DNA from: Myroides odoratimimus
Lineage (GTDB): Bacteria > Bacteroidota > Bacteroidia > Flavobacteriales > Flavobacteriaceae
Direction: 5' to 3'
Length of the DNA: 64,000 bases
Assembly (NCBI RefSeq): GCF_001485415.1
Contig: NZ_BCMQ01000015.1
Span: 25,315 to 89,314 of the forward strand
Below are positions 55,983 to 64,000 of the stretch, piece after piece (positions within the stretch are counted from its first letter, which is position 1; the number at the start of each line of letters is the position of its first letter). The notes beneath the pieces were generated by a model. The model was not told the origin of the DNA. It saw only the letters and a program-made list of their open reading frames with translations, and did not search any database. The translations under genes were made by a program, and so were the position numbers.

Positions 55983-56588
55983 CTATTGTGCGTTTTTAAG
56001 TGCTTTGCGGCATCTTGTGATTGTGCTTAATAGTAATAGTAAATTGATAACGATAAAGATATAGAAAGACGCTCCACTAAGATTAATATCTAAGAATAGC
56101 AGTAATCCATATATTCCCAATACTAATGCTCTATCGCTTTTGCCCATAGGACCATCATATCTTCTCTCTCCACCTAATATCTTTCCCATTAGCCCTGCGA
56201 ACTCATTGATAATACTCAAGCCTATAAATAAGACAATCAAATAGGTGCTCTCTGGTTGAAACTTTAATAAAGGAATAAATAAGATAAAGTCAGATAAAAT
56301 ATCACCTACCTCGTTGAGTAATTCGCCTTTCTTAGAAGTCTGATTATACAACCTAGCCATCATGCCATCTAATGCATTTAATGCCATGCGAATAACCAAT
56401 CCGATAGGTAAACAAAGAAAGAAGAAGTGGTAGCTATCTGCATACCAAAATAACACAGCTAATACAAAAGAGAAGACAATAGCGAATACAGTAATCTGAT
56501 TAGCTGTGATTTTCTTTTTGTGTAATGCATTTAGTATTGGCATTAGCGATTTCTGAAAATAGGGCTTTATCTTATATACGGATATCAT
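55983..56588 (-). CDS. CDP-alcohol phosphatidyltransferase-family protein (YnbA-like)
   Basis: A 201-residue membrane enzyme of the class-I CDP-alcohol phosphotransferases, which join a CDP-activated lipid to an alcohol head group. The motif D-x2-D-G-x2-A-R-x8-G-x3-D-x3-D is recognisable as NALDGMMAR (71-79) and GELLNEVGD (88-96). The first and third aspartates are Asn71 and Asn92; Asp74 and Asp96 remain. It is the first gene of the six-gene operon, its stop abutting the next start. The head group cannot be predicted. Confidence 0.85.
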   Translation of the reverse strand: MISVYKIKPYFQKSLMPILNALHKKKITANQITVFAIVFSFVLAVLFWYADSYHFFFLCLPIGLVIRMALNALDGMMARLYNQTSKKGELLNEVGDILSDFILFIPLLKFQPESTYLIVLFIGLSIINEFAGLMGKILGGERRYDGPMGKSDRALVLGIYGLLLFLDINLSGASFYIFIVINLLLLLSTITRCRKALKNAQ

Positions 56589-56968
56589 AGTTTACGATTT
56601 TATTAATAAAGGATTAACGGAATTATAATATTAAAAAACGTTAATGAATGTGTTTTTTTAATTATTTTATAGTGTTAAGGTTGTAGTTAATTCGATTTTT
56701 GTAGTTAAAAATTGATTGGAAACTAAAAATATTATATAATAAAGTGTTATCTTTAATAGTGAAAAATAGAAATAACAAACATACTATTATAACAGTTAAG
56801 TGTGCTTATTTGTTATAAAAAAACTAAAAAAATATTGTACAAAATGTGTGTTTGGCATTTTTGTTGATTTTAGATTATAAATAAAAGTAGTGAAAAATAT
56901 CCCTTTTATACTAAGATTGTATTTACTCATTTGGGGATTATAACTTACTACAGAAATCAATTACTCGT
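56589..56968. other. AT-rich divergent intergenic region
   Basis: About 380 bases between the lipid operon (- strand) and the anion transporter (+ strand). Very AT-rich; it must hold both promoters, but I could not identify a clear TTTG-N19-TAnnTTTG for either. No gene, repeat or RNA recognised. Confidence 0.5.
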
Positions 56969-58444
56969 ATGGCAAGTAAATTAGAACCTATCAAACCCGT
57001 ACCAGCGTTAATCGCGGTCGCTATCACTTTAATTATTTGGTTTGTTATCCCTGTTCCAGAAGGCGTTAGTCCTAATGCGTGGCAGTTGTTAGCATTATTC
57101 GTTGGAACTATCGCAGCTATTATTGGAAAGGCGCTACCTATCGGAGCAGTGTCTATTGTAGCGATAGCCTTAGTAGCCATAACAGGTGTAACTAATCCAG
57201 ATAACTCTAAAGCAGCTTTAGCAGATGCTTTAAGTGGTTTTTCAAATGATTTAATTTGGCTTATTGGAGTAGCAGTGATGATCTCTATAAGTTTAAAGAA
57301 AACAGGCTTAGGTGCTAGAATAGGATATTTCCTTATTTCCTTGTTTGGTAAAAGAACACTAGGGATTGCGTATGCACTGTCTTTTGCCGAAACAATCTTA
57401 GCTCCTGTAACACCAAGTAATACCGCAAGGGGAGGAGGAATTATACACCCTATTATGCGTTCTATCGCAGTGAGTTTTGGCTCTAGACCAGAGAAAGGGT
57501 CTGCTGAAAAGATAGGACGTTATTTAGCACTAGTGAACTATAATGCCAATCCTATTACTTCAGCGATGTTTATTACCGCTACAGCTCCTAATCCATTAAT
57601 TGTTAGTTTGGTGCTAGCAGGTACTACTGCTGGAATCACTATAACATGGGGAATGTGGGCACTAGCAGCTTTAGTACCAGGTTTAGTAGCTTTAATCGTG
57701 ATGCCTTTAGTGATTTATATGATTTATCCACCAGAGATAAAGAAAACACCTGATGCTCCAGTATTTGCTAAAAAGCAATTAGATGAGTTAGGGCCTATTT
57801 CTTTACCTGAGTATATTACAATGGGAGTGTTTACCACCTTGTTATTGTTATGGGCAGGAGTTCCGGCAATGATTTTTGGAGATACTTTTGCTGTTCAACC
57901 AACAGCGGCAGCTTTCTTAGGATTGGGAATTCTTATTGTCACAGGTGTATTAACTTGGGAAGATATATTAAAAAATACAGGGGCTTGGGATACGATAGTA
58001 TGGTTTGCAGCTTTAGTAATGATGGCAGGTTTCTTAGGTAAACTAGGTCTAGTAGGATGGCTCGCTACAACAGTAGGAAAAGGTATTGCAGGATTAGGAT
58101 TATCGTGGATACCAGCTACGCTTATACTGCTTCTAGTATATGTATATTCTCACTATTTCTTTGCAAGTACTACAGCGCATATTACAGCGATGTTTGCAGC
58201 CTTTTTCGCAGCAGGTATAGCTCTTGGAGCACCTGAGATGTTATGGGCATTAGTACTAGGATTCTCATCATCTATAATGATGTCACTTACACATTATGGT
58301 ACAGGTACAGCCCCGATTATCTTCGGAACAGGATATACAACATTAGGAGAATGGTGGAAAGTAGGTTTTGTAACTAGTGTGGTTAACCTAATTATATTTA
58401 TTCTAGTAGGAGGCCTATGGTGGAAAGCACTAGGGTATTGGTAA
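56969..58444 (+). CDS. DASS-family anion (dicarboxylate/citrate) transporter
   Basis: A 491-residue inner-membrane carrier with about 12 membrane segments, of the SLC13/DASS group (CitT/YbhI-like). Signature region ETILAPVTPSNTARGGG followed by IIHPIMRSIA (~137-165) and the second half LVYVYSHYFFASTTAHITAM with SLTHYGTGTAPIIFGTGY hold the two anion/cation-binding clusters. Members exchange or co-transport succinate, citrate, tartrate or related anions; substrate undetermined. Single gene ending at a terminator. Confidence 0.88.
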   Translation: MASKLEPIKPVPALIAVAITLIIWFVIPVPEGVSPNAWQLLALFVGTIAAIIGKALPIGAVSIVAIALVAITGVTNPDNSKAALADALSGFSNDLIWLIGVAVMISISLKKTGLGARIGYFLISLFGKRTLGIAYALSFAETILAPVTPSNTARGGGIIHPIMRSIAVSFGSRPEKGSAEKIGRYLALVNYNANPITSAMFITATAPNPLIVSLVLAGTTAGITITWGMWALAALVPGLVALIVMPLVIYMIYPPEIKKTPDAPVFAKKQLDELGPISLPEYITMGVFTTLLLLWAGVPAMIFGDTFAVQPTAAAFLGLGILIVTGVLTWEDILKNTGAWDTIVWFAALVMMAGFLGKLGLVGWLATTVGKGIAGLGLSWIPATLILLLVYVYSHYFFASTTAHITAMFAAFFAAGIALGAPEMLWALVLGFSSSIMMSLTHYGTGTAPIIFGTGYTTLGEWWKVGFVTSVVNLIIFILVGGLWWKALGYW

Positions 58445-58467
58445 GAGAATAAGACTTATTATATAAG

Positions 58468-58497
58468 CAAAAGCCAGTCGAGATTGACTGGCTTTTG
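58468..58497. terminator. Bidirectional terminator
   Basis: CAAAAGCCAGTC (58468-58479) / GACTGGCTTTTG (58486-58497), perfect 12-bp stem between the convergent transporter and receptor genes. Confidence 0.8.
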
Positions 58498-58543
58498 TGT
58501 ATAAATCAATGAAGTATAATGAGATAGAATCTCCTTAATTAGA

Positions 58544-60667
58544 TTAAAACTTATAGTTAAATGATAAAGTAGCTATTCGACTATCTAGATCATATTTCTT
58601 GCGAATATTAGAATTGAAGTTATCTCCTATTACATTATAGTTCACAGTATTTAGAACATCTGTTACAGCTAGTTTAATAGTTGCTTTGTCTTCTAATAGG
58701 GCTTTAGATAAACCGATTGTTAAGTCAAAGTAACTGTCTCTTTTGTATAGACCTAAGTTTGACTTAGAGAAATACTGTGCATTGACATCGGCTTTTAATC
58801 CTTTAATAATGGTAAAGTTGTTTTGAGAGTTAAAAGTGAAAGCTACTTGTGAACTGTTGATTTCTGTTCCTTGATAGTTTCCTTCATATTTGTTGTTAAA
58901 CAAATTAAACATATTACTCATAGACCACCATTCTGTAGGGCTTACTGTACCTGTTACATTCGCACCATAGTGATAAGATTTGTTTAAGTTTTCTTGAGTA
59001 CTTACTAAGATACCTGTATCTGCTTGGTAATTATACACATTGGTCATCACATCGTTCGTCACACTGAAGTACACATTTGCGATAAGGTACTTACTCCATG
59101 TATATCCTACTTCAGAAGCGTGTGTTATCTCAGGTTTTAACTTAGGATTCCCTTGCCAATAGTTAAAAGGATCATCGTAAAAACGGAATGGATTTAAGTC
59201 AAAGTGACTCGGTCTATTAATACGTTTACTATACGAAGCATAGAAGCCATGTGCGTTATCTGTTTCGTACTTGATAGAGGCACTAGGGAATAGTTTAGTA
59301 TAATCGTTTTTACTGTATTCTTTAGTTGTTTTTTGGTCTATTTCGGTTTGTGTAAACTCTGAACGCAATCCTACCTGAAAACTCCAATGCTCTAAACTAA
59401 GCTTGTAGTTAGCATAAGCAGCGTGTATCTGTTCATTGTATTTATAGTGATTTGTTGAAGCAGGATCTACTTCCCACCCTGAGTTATTTTGGAATTCATA
59501 AACAGATGGGTTGTCATTTGATTTGACAATTGACTTCCATCCTGTCTCTAAAGCGTGCTTATCATCAAGAGGTAAGGTAAAGTCTAATTTACCATTAAAT
59601 ACCTTAAACTGTGAAGGAATATATCCGCGTCTATTTCTATATGAAGCATTTGAGTTATTTAATAAAACGTCAGCTAATTGAGATTGTTCAGATCTAAACT
59701 TAGAAGTCTCATATTCTAAATCTACATCTACTTTACTACCCTTATCATTGAATAAATGAGTGGCAGTTAAGTTAAATGTGTAATCATACCAATGCTCTTT
59801 ATTTCCGTTGTCTGTATTAACATGTGAATTCAATGTTTCTACAGGAGCATATATCATATTATATCCTTTAGAATAATCTTCATATCTCCCGATTTTAGCA
59901 TCGAATAAGAAGCCCACAGTTGTTTTAGAAGATAGAGCGTAATCCACTCCAAATTTGAAGTTATTAGAAGTAAGAGGCTCATTACTAGTGAAGCGTTGTT
60001 CACTGTGTCGGTCTATCACAGAAGGATTAGTAGTGTTGTAGAAGTCTTGAAGATAATGCTTGTGTTCTTCTTCCCCTCTAAAAGTATAGCTATAGTCTCC
60101 AAATAGACTTAGTTTCTCATGCGTATACCCTAGATTAAATCCTGCATTAAGGCGGTTTTTACGTCCTCGACCTGCATTGACAAAAGAGCTTCCTTTCAGC
60201 CCTTCCATTTTATACTTTTTTAATACAATATTGATAATACCAGCATTACCAGCAGCATCATATTTAGCAGATGGGTTAGCGATAATCTCTATATTTTTAA
60301 CTTGAGAAGAGTTGGTTGATCTCAAGAGGTTAGCTAGTTCTTTTGCAGATAGAGAACTCAGTTTTCCATTTAGCATTACACTAACTCCTTTTTTACCTCT
60401 CAGAGACAATTCACCTTCTTGAGATACAACCACTCCTGGAGCTCTTCCAAGAACTTCAAGTACTGTACTTCCATCTGATAAAGCACTATTCTCTACACTA
60501 AACACCATTTTGTCAGCTTTCTGTTGGAATACAGGAGCTTTAGTAGTGATTAATACTTCGCCAAGGTTTGTATTAAATGCGTTGAGTATACTGTCTAATT
60601 GTGCTTCTGTTTGGGCATAGGTACCCAGGCTGCATAGTGATAGCAGCCATATATATGGTCTTTTCAT
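58544..60667 (-). CDS. TonB-dependent receptor / outer-membrane beta-barrel family protein
   Basis: A 707-residue outer-membrane protein. Signal peptide (1-18, ending TYAQ), plug domain (GEVLITTKAPVFQQKADKMV, LEVLGRAPGVVVSQEG, IEIIANPSAKYDAAGNAGI), and barrel ending TLSFNYKF with a terminal aromatic residue. It belongs to the outer-membrane beta-barrel (OMP_b-brl_3) type; the usual N-terminal carboxypeptidase-like domain is missing. The gene lies 11 bases downstream of the PepSY gene, suggesting co-transcription and a role in iron-chelate uptake. Confidence 0.85.
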   Translation of the reverse strand: MKRPYIWLLSLCSLGTYAQTEAQLDSILNAFNTNLGEVLITTKAPVFQQKADKMVFSVENSALSDGSTVLEVLGRAPGVVVSQEGELSLRGKKGVSVMLNGKLSSLSAKELANLLRSTNSSQVKNIEIIANPSAKYDAAGNAGIINIVLKKYKMEGLKGSSFVNAGRGRKNRLNAGFNLGYTHEKLSLFGDYSYTFRGEEEHKHYLQDFYNTTNPSVIDRHSEQRFTSNEPLTSNNFKFGVDYALSSKTTVGFLFDAKIGRYEDYSKGYNMIYAPVETLNSHVNTDNGNKEHWYDYTFNLTATHLFNDKGSKVDVDLEYETSKFRSEQSQLADVLLNNSNASYRNRRGYIPSQFKVFNGKLDFTLPLDDKHALETGWKSIVKSNDNPSVYEFQNNSGWEVDPASTNHYKYNEQIHAAYANYKLSLEHWSFQVGLRSEFTQTEIDQKTTKEYSKNDYTKLFPSASIKYETDNAHGFYASYSKRINRPSHFDLNPFRFYDDPFNYWQGNPKLKPEITHASEVGYTWSKYLIANVYFSVTNDVMTNVYNYQADTGILVSTQENLNKSYHYGANVTGTVSPTEWWSMSNMFNLFNNKYEGNYQGTEINSSQVAFTFNSQNNFTIIKGLKADVNAQYFSKSNLGLYKRDSYFDLTIGLSKALLEDKATIKLAVTDVLNTVNYNVIGDNFNSNIRKKYDLDSRIATLSFNYKF

Positions 60668-60678
60668 TGTTTTAAAAA

Positions 60679-61896
60679 TTATTTAGTAGTCTTTTTTTTA
60701 TTGCGTCTTCCCCAGTAGATAACAAAACCTGTAATAGGAAGAGAGGCACAGAATAAGCTAAGGATAAAAGCAATTATTTTTCCAGGCATACCAAAGAAAG
60801 CTCCTACGTGCAAATCATAAGTAGCACCAGTAGCTCGTTCTGCTAATAATCGTTCTCCATGAGATCTATTGAACAATAGCTCTCCAGAGTGTTCGTCAAA
60901 TATCATGGTATGTGAGTCATTATATTTGAATTCGTGATCTTTAACGCGAATGGTCATATTATCGTGATGATGATCAGCGTTCTCATGATCTTCTAAGTCA
61001 ATACCAAAGGAGAAAGCATTAGGGTAGTGCTCTTTTACAGTTGCAGCTATGCGATCTACTGTTGTTGGAGTTTCCATAGACTCAGGAGCTGTAGTCTTAT
61101 AATGACTAAAGTCTGGTGCATACATAGAAAACCCGTTGATTAAGAAGTAGACCCAACTCATAGTAATACGGAAAGAGTACATAATCCCTGTAATAGCCAC
61201 TATTAAAGCTAGAGCCGAAGAGTAAAATCCAAGTATATTGTGAACGTCATAATTTTTACGGCGCCAACCTTTTACTTTCTTCCATCTAAACCAAAAGCGT
61301 TGTTTACGCATATTCTTATTCTTAGGCCACCATAGTATAATCCCTGTGATTAGCATAATCACAAAGATTATAGTAGCTACACCTACTATAGTACCTCCTA
61401 CAGCATTACTCAAAAGTAATGAGCGGTGAAGAATCATAGTGAAGAAGAAAGGGCTTTTCAATAGGTCATCGACAGCAATTACTTCTCCTGTATACTGATT
61501 GACATAGACTGTTTTAAAAACGAGATAAGTATCGAAATAATTCCATCCTTCCGGATTGGCTTTAAACAATCCAAATTGATAAGAACGAGTAGGATCCATT
61601 GGGATTGTTACTTCCTCTGCTGGAACTTCTTCGTTAACTAATTGTGCATTAACTAGTTCTTTTAGTTCACGAATAGGAATCGGTTTTTTATTTTCAATAT
61701 CTTGTTCGCCATGATAGATCATGTCTTGTTTAAGATAGGTAGAGATATCCTCGTTGAAGACAAAAACAGTTCCTGTAAGTGATACGATAAGTACAATTAT
61801 ACCTGACAGTAGTCCTAACCACAAGTGGAGTTTAAGCATATACTTTTTGAAAATCCCCTTGGTTTTCTTGGGCTTATCAGTTTGCATAATAATCAA
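60679..61896 (-). CDS. PepSY-associated membrane protein
   Basis: A 405-residue inner-membrane protein of the PepSY-TM family with about four membrane segments: GLLSGIIVLIVSLTGTVFVF near the N-terminus, two central ones, and FIALSLFCASLPITGFVIYW-like at the C-terminus (IIAFILSLFCASLPI). Two periplasmic PepSY-like regions are present, one with a histidine-rich DHENADHHHD. Such proteins are linked to reduction of ferric siderophores after uptake; the adjacent TonB receptor supports this (inference). Confidence 0.85.
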   Translation of the reverse strand: MIIMQTDKPKKTKGIFKKYMLKLHLWLGLLSGIIVLIVSLTGTVFVFNEDISTYLKQDMIYHGEQDIENKKPIPIRELKELVNAQLVNEEVPAEEVTIPMDPTRSYQFGLFKANPEGWNYFDTYLVFKTVYVNQYTGEVIAVDDLLKSPFFFTMILHRSLLLSNAVGGTIVGVATIIFVIMLITGIILWWPKNKNMRKQRFWFRWKKVKGWRRKNYDVHNILGFYSSALALIVAITGIMYSFRITMSWVYFLINGFSMYAPDFSHYKTTAPESMETPTTVDRIAATVKEHYPNAFSFGIDLEDHENADHHHDNMTIRVKDHEFKYNDSHTMIFDEHSGELLFNRSHGERLLAERATGATYDLHVGAFFGMPGKIIAFILSLFCASLPITGFVIYWGRRNKKKTTK

Positions 61897-62050
61897 TTAT
61901 TTAGATTTAATAAATATAATTAGGGTGTCGCAAATATATAATTATTTATAATCATTCTAAGTATAAGTTTGTCCTAAATGAGAAGTATTTTATAATAAGT
62001 TGATTATTAGTAGGTGTAAACAATATTTTGTAGGTTTTTATAGTTAGTTA

Positions 62051-62142
62051 GTTTAACCCAATATCCACATTAGATAAATACTACAAAGTAATTCTAAGGC
62101 ATAGCTCTTTTCATCTAAATGCCTATTGCAATTTTAAGTTTA
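62051..62142 (-). repeat. Decayed MITE-like copy 5
   Basis: GTTTAACCCAATATCC... with ATACTACAAAGTAATTCTA (matches ATACTACAAAGCAATTCTA of copy 3) and GCCTATTGCA near the right end. The central palindrome is deleted, leaving ~92 bp. Confidence 0.55.
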
Positions 62143-62289
62143 CCTATCAGACTTATAGGTTTAAAGAGAAAGGAATAATTGAAAAATCACTAATTTTGAA
62201 TATAGGTTTAAAAGTCTATAATACAGTGTTTTAAAAGGATTTAATTAAGAAATAGTGTATCTGTAAGAAAATAGTTGAAAGGTGGATTT

Positions 62290-62400
62290 ATGAATTTTGA
62301 CTCTCGTCTTTTGATTTTGTCATTGTATTTATCTTTTTTAATAAAGCTAACGAGAGTCCTAATAGAAGAAGAAGTAAAAGACGATTTAGTTACTTTTTAA
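62290..62400 (+). CDS. Possible 36-residue small protein
   Basis: An ATG preceded by AAAGGTGG opens a 36-codon frame: hydrophobic LLILSLYLSFLIKL, then acidic IEEEVKDDL. GACTCTCGT (62299-62307) / ACGAGAGTC (62350-62358) inside it form a perfect 9-bp stem. No family recognised. It could equally be a non-coding hairpin. Confidence 0.25.
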   Translation: MNFDSRLLILSLYLSFLIKLTRVLIEEEVKDDLVTF

Positions 62401-62451
62401 TAGGAGGATAGTTCTTGTTAGGTAGACTTGGAGAATGTAATTATATCAGTA

Positions 62452-62664
62452 CTATTCTTTCAAAATGTTTTTTAAGTCCATTCGTTCGTGTAAGAAGCGA
62501 ATGACTAAAATATCTTTATTCTGTAGTATTTGATAGAATATAATATGTTTACCTATAGCAAAACCTAAGAGATGTGTATTTATCCTGGCGTAACTTTTTC
62601 CAAGAGTTGGATTATTGGTTATTTTCTGACAAGTTTCAATTAATAGAGTATAATCAATAGCGTC
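62452..62664 (-). pseudogene. ParE-type toxin, 5' end cut off by IS
   Basis: A reading frame with no start codon but a clear RelE/ParE-family C-terminal ~70 residues (NPTLGKSYARI, IGKHIIFYQILQNKDILVIR, FLHERMDL). The frame is interrupted at 62665 where the terminal inverted repeat of the IS4-type element begins, so the N-terminal third is missing. The antitoxin gene would have lain upstream, beyond the IS and outside the window. Presumably inactive. Confidence 0.65.
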
Positions 62665-64000
62665 CTAAATAAATTTAAGGCATAAAATATCCTCCCATTT
62701 TAGTAGGTTATAGATGATATTTCGATAAAATTTAAAACAGAACCCCCTGTATCAATTTTGGAGGGGGTTTTTCTACCTCATTTATCGGATTATCTAACCA
62801 TTTTTGCAGTTCAATTTTAACAAAAAGGTTTAGACGTATAAAAGCGACTAAATTAGATAAATGCCAACCAAATTGAGACTGAGCACGTAGAGCTTTCAGT
62901 ATTAAAATAGTGATAAGTGCAGTCCAAATTTGTATCATTACAGCATTTTCTGAAGTTCCTATAAAAGACTTAATGTGTAGAAGTTGTTTAAGGTCTCTAA
63001 AGAATATTTCCACCATCCATCTACTTTTATAAAGCTCACTAATTGTATTAGCAGTCCAAGTAAATTGATTTGTGATAAGCTCTATAACTTGCTCATTTTC
63101 TTGATCCCATACCGCTACTCGTCTTAGTTTATTAGGATATAGTTGTTTTGAGTTACTATTAGTTAAAGTAATTATCTCATCTTTTAAAATATTTTGATGT
63201 CTATTCTCAGGTAGTTCCAACTCTTTAATTGTTTCAAATTTTAAGTTGTCTTTATGTCTAATGACAAAGAATACTTGTTTGCTGTCCCAAACGTTTAAAA
63301 GGCTAAAATCATTATAAAAACGATCGGCAACTATAACACTACCTTTAAGTAAAGGAATATCATAAGCTCCTTTATTATCAGCTGTTTTACCATTAGTAAT
63401 ATTGATATAAGCTGGTAGATTTCCATCAAAATCAAGTAATGTGTGCATTTTAACTGCTCCTTTATTGGTTTTGTATTTAGCCCAATCAAAGATGCTCAAG
63501 CATAGTGATATTGTGGTGGAGTCCAATAGTAAGATTTTTGACTTGATTCTAAACTTCACTTGTTTAAATTTGGGGTGCTGTCCTAAACTTTGAAGTAAAA
63601 CAAAATAATACTCTTTAAAAAGTTTATGAGTTCTGTTTATGTTCTGATAACTTACTGAGGATTTAGATGGTGCTCTATCTATACCAAGGTGATTTAGGTT
63701 GCCTGTGGCTGAACGAAGTCCATTACTAATATCACGAACAGATTTGCTACGGGCAAAATGACAAAATAACATAGAGACAAGGTGACTCCAACTATTAAAT
63801 CCTTTGTTGTGTTTGTCTGTCTGTTTTTCTTTTACGATTTTTTTGAATTTTGAACGATCAAGTTTTGCTATTATTTGTGAAAACAGTGTTATATTTACCA
63901 TCGAGAGAGTCTTTTTTAGGTGTGCAACTCAAAGATAATTTGAGATCCGAAATTAACTCTCTTTTTTTGTGCCTTTTTTTAAATGTTTAGGACGCTATTG
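62655..64000 (-). mobile_element. IS4-family insertion sequence (possibly extends past window)
   Basis: Terminal inverted repeats CAATAGCGTCCTAAA (62655-62669) and TTTAGGACGCTATTG (63986-64000) flank a single transposase gene; at least 1346 bp. The right terminus coincides with the end of the window, so the true end and the target-site duplication cannot be seen. Confidence 0.8.
62732..63901 (-). CDS. IS4-family transposase
   Basis: A 389-residue DDE transposase with an N-terminal DUF4372-like domain (KGFNSWSHLVSMLFCHFARS). The first catalytic Asp is in LLLDSTTISLCLSIFDW, the second in VIVADRFYND, and the Glu in the exact IS4 signature Y-x2-R-x3-E-x6-K (YKSRWMVEIFFRDLK). It is full length, with no frameshift seen, so the element may be active. 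Related to Bacteroidota elements of the IS4 family. Confidence 0.92.
   Translation of the reverse strand: MVNITLFSQIIAKLDRSKFKKIVKEKQTDKHNKGFNSWSHLVSMLFCHFARSKSVRDISNGLRSATGNLNHLGIDRAPSKSSVSYQNINRTHKLFKEYYFVLLQSLGQHPKFKQVKFRIKSKILLLDSTTISLCLSIFDWAKYKTNKGAVKMHTLLDFDGNLPAYINITNGKTADNKGAYDIPLLKGSVIVADRFYNDFSLLNVWDSKQVFFVIRHKDNLKFETIKELELPENRHQNILKDEIITLTNSNSKQLYPNKLRRVAVWDQENEQVIELITNQFTWTANTISELYKSRWMVEIFFRDLKQLLHIKSFIGTSENAVMIQIWTALITILILKALRAQSQFGWHLSNLVAFIRLNLFVKIELQKWLDNPINEVEKPPPKLIQGVLF

Noticed and set aside
1..64000. Prophage, plasmid origin, rRNA or tRNA genes
   Set aside because: No integrase, structural phage genes, replication genes or recognisable tRNA/rRNA sequence were seen.

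Overview
The window is AT-rich chromosomal DNA from a member of the Bacteroidota, almost certainly Flavobacteriaceae; a Myroides-like organism is my best guess. The evidence is the Bacteroidota-type promoters (TTTG, about 19 bases, TAnnTTTG), TonB-dependent receptors paired with DUF4374 and PepSY proteins, an LpxD, a LytTR two-component pair, and the near absence of Shine-Dalgarno sequences. The genus is inferred, not proven. No rRNA or tRNA gene was recognised.

Layout. 1-7 kb: two tandem AraC-type regulators, a divergent EamA-transporter/MocR-regulator pair, lpxD, and an aminoglycoside 6-adenylyltransferase-like gene. 7.7-15.4 kb: an iron/siderophore-type uptake block (TonB receptor, DUF4374 lipoprotein, two ABC half-transporters), followed by a FAD-dependent oxidoreductase (15.8-17.4 kb). 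17.8-32.7 kb: a complete type I-B CRISPR-Cas locus (cas6-cas8b-cas7-cas5-cas3-cas4-cas1-cas2) and a very large array of 86 repeats and 85 spacers on the + strand. The array has its own promoter, a fourfold duplicated two-spacer block, a pair of near-identical spacers, and a decayed trailer end. 32.8-37.5 kb: a second, paralogous EamA/MocR pair, a LysE exporter, a thioesterase and an unknown membrane-anchored protein.

37.9-45.0 kb is the branched-chain amino acid operon ilvD-ilvB-ilvN-ilvC-ilvA. A promoter, a 26-residue Leu/Ile/Val-rich leader peptide and an intrinsic terminator with a competing antiterminator precede it: a textbook transcription attenuator that a 60-residue ORF cutoff would miss. 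45.2-50.1 kb: ogt-like methyltransferase, PepE-like peptidase, LytS/LytT-type two-component system, DUF5694 protein. 50.4-56.6 kb (- strand) is a compact six-gene operon resembling E. coli ynbABCD with an added patatin-like protein and an SDR, probably making or remodelling an unusual phospholipid. 57-62 kb: DASS anion transporter, a second TonB-type receptor with a PepSY protein. The window ends in an IS4-family insertion sequence that has cut a parE-like toxin gene.

Two kinds of dispersed repeat run through the window. One is a MITE-like element of about 163 bp with TTTTAACCCA termini and a central palindrome (three good and two decayed copies). The other is a mosaic of GGGAACAGG-type purine repeats, short palindromes and CACAAAAT-type tracts found between genes, including two places inside the ilv operon, where one repeat segment supplies the last codons of ilvD.
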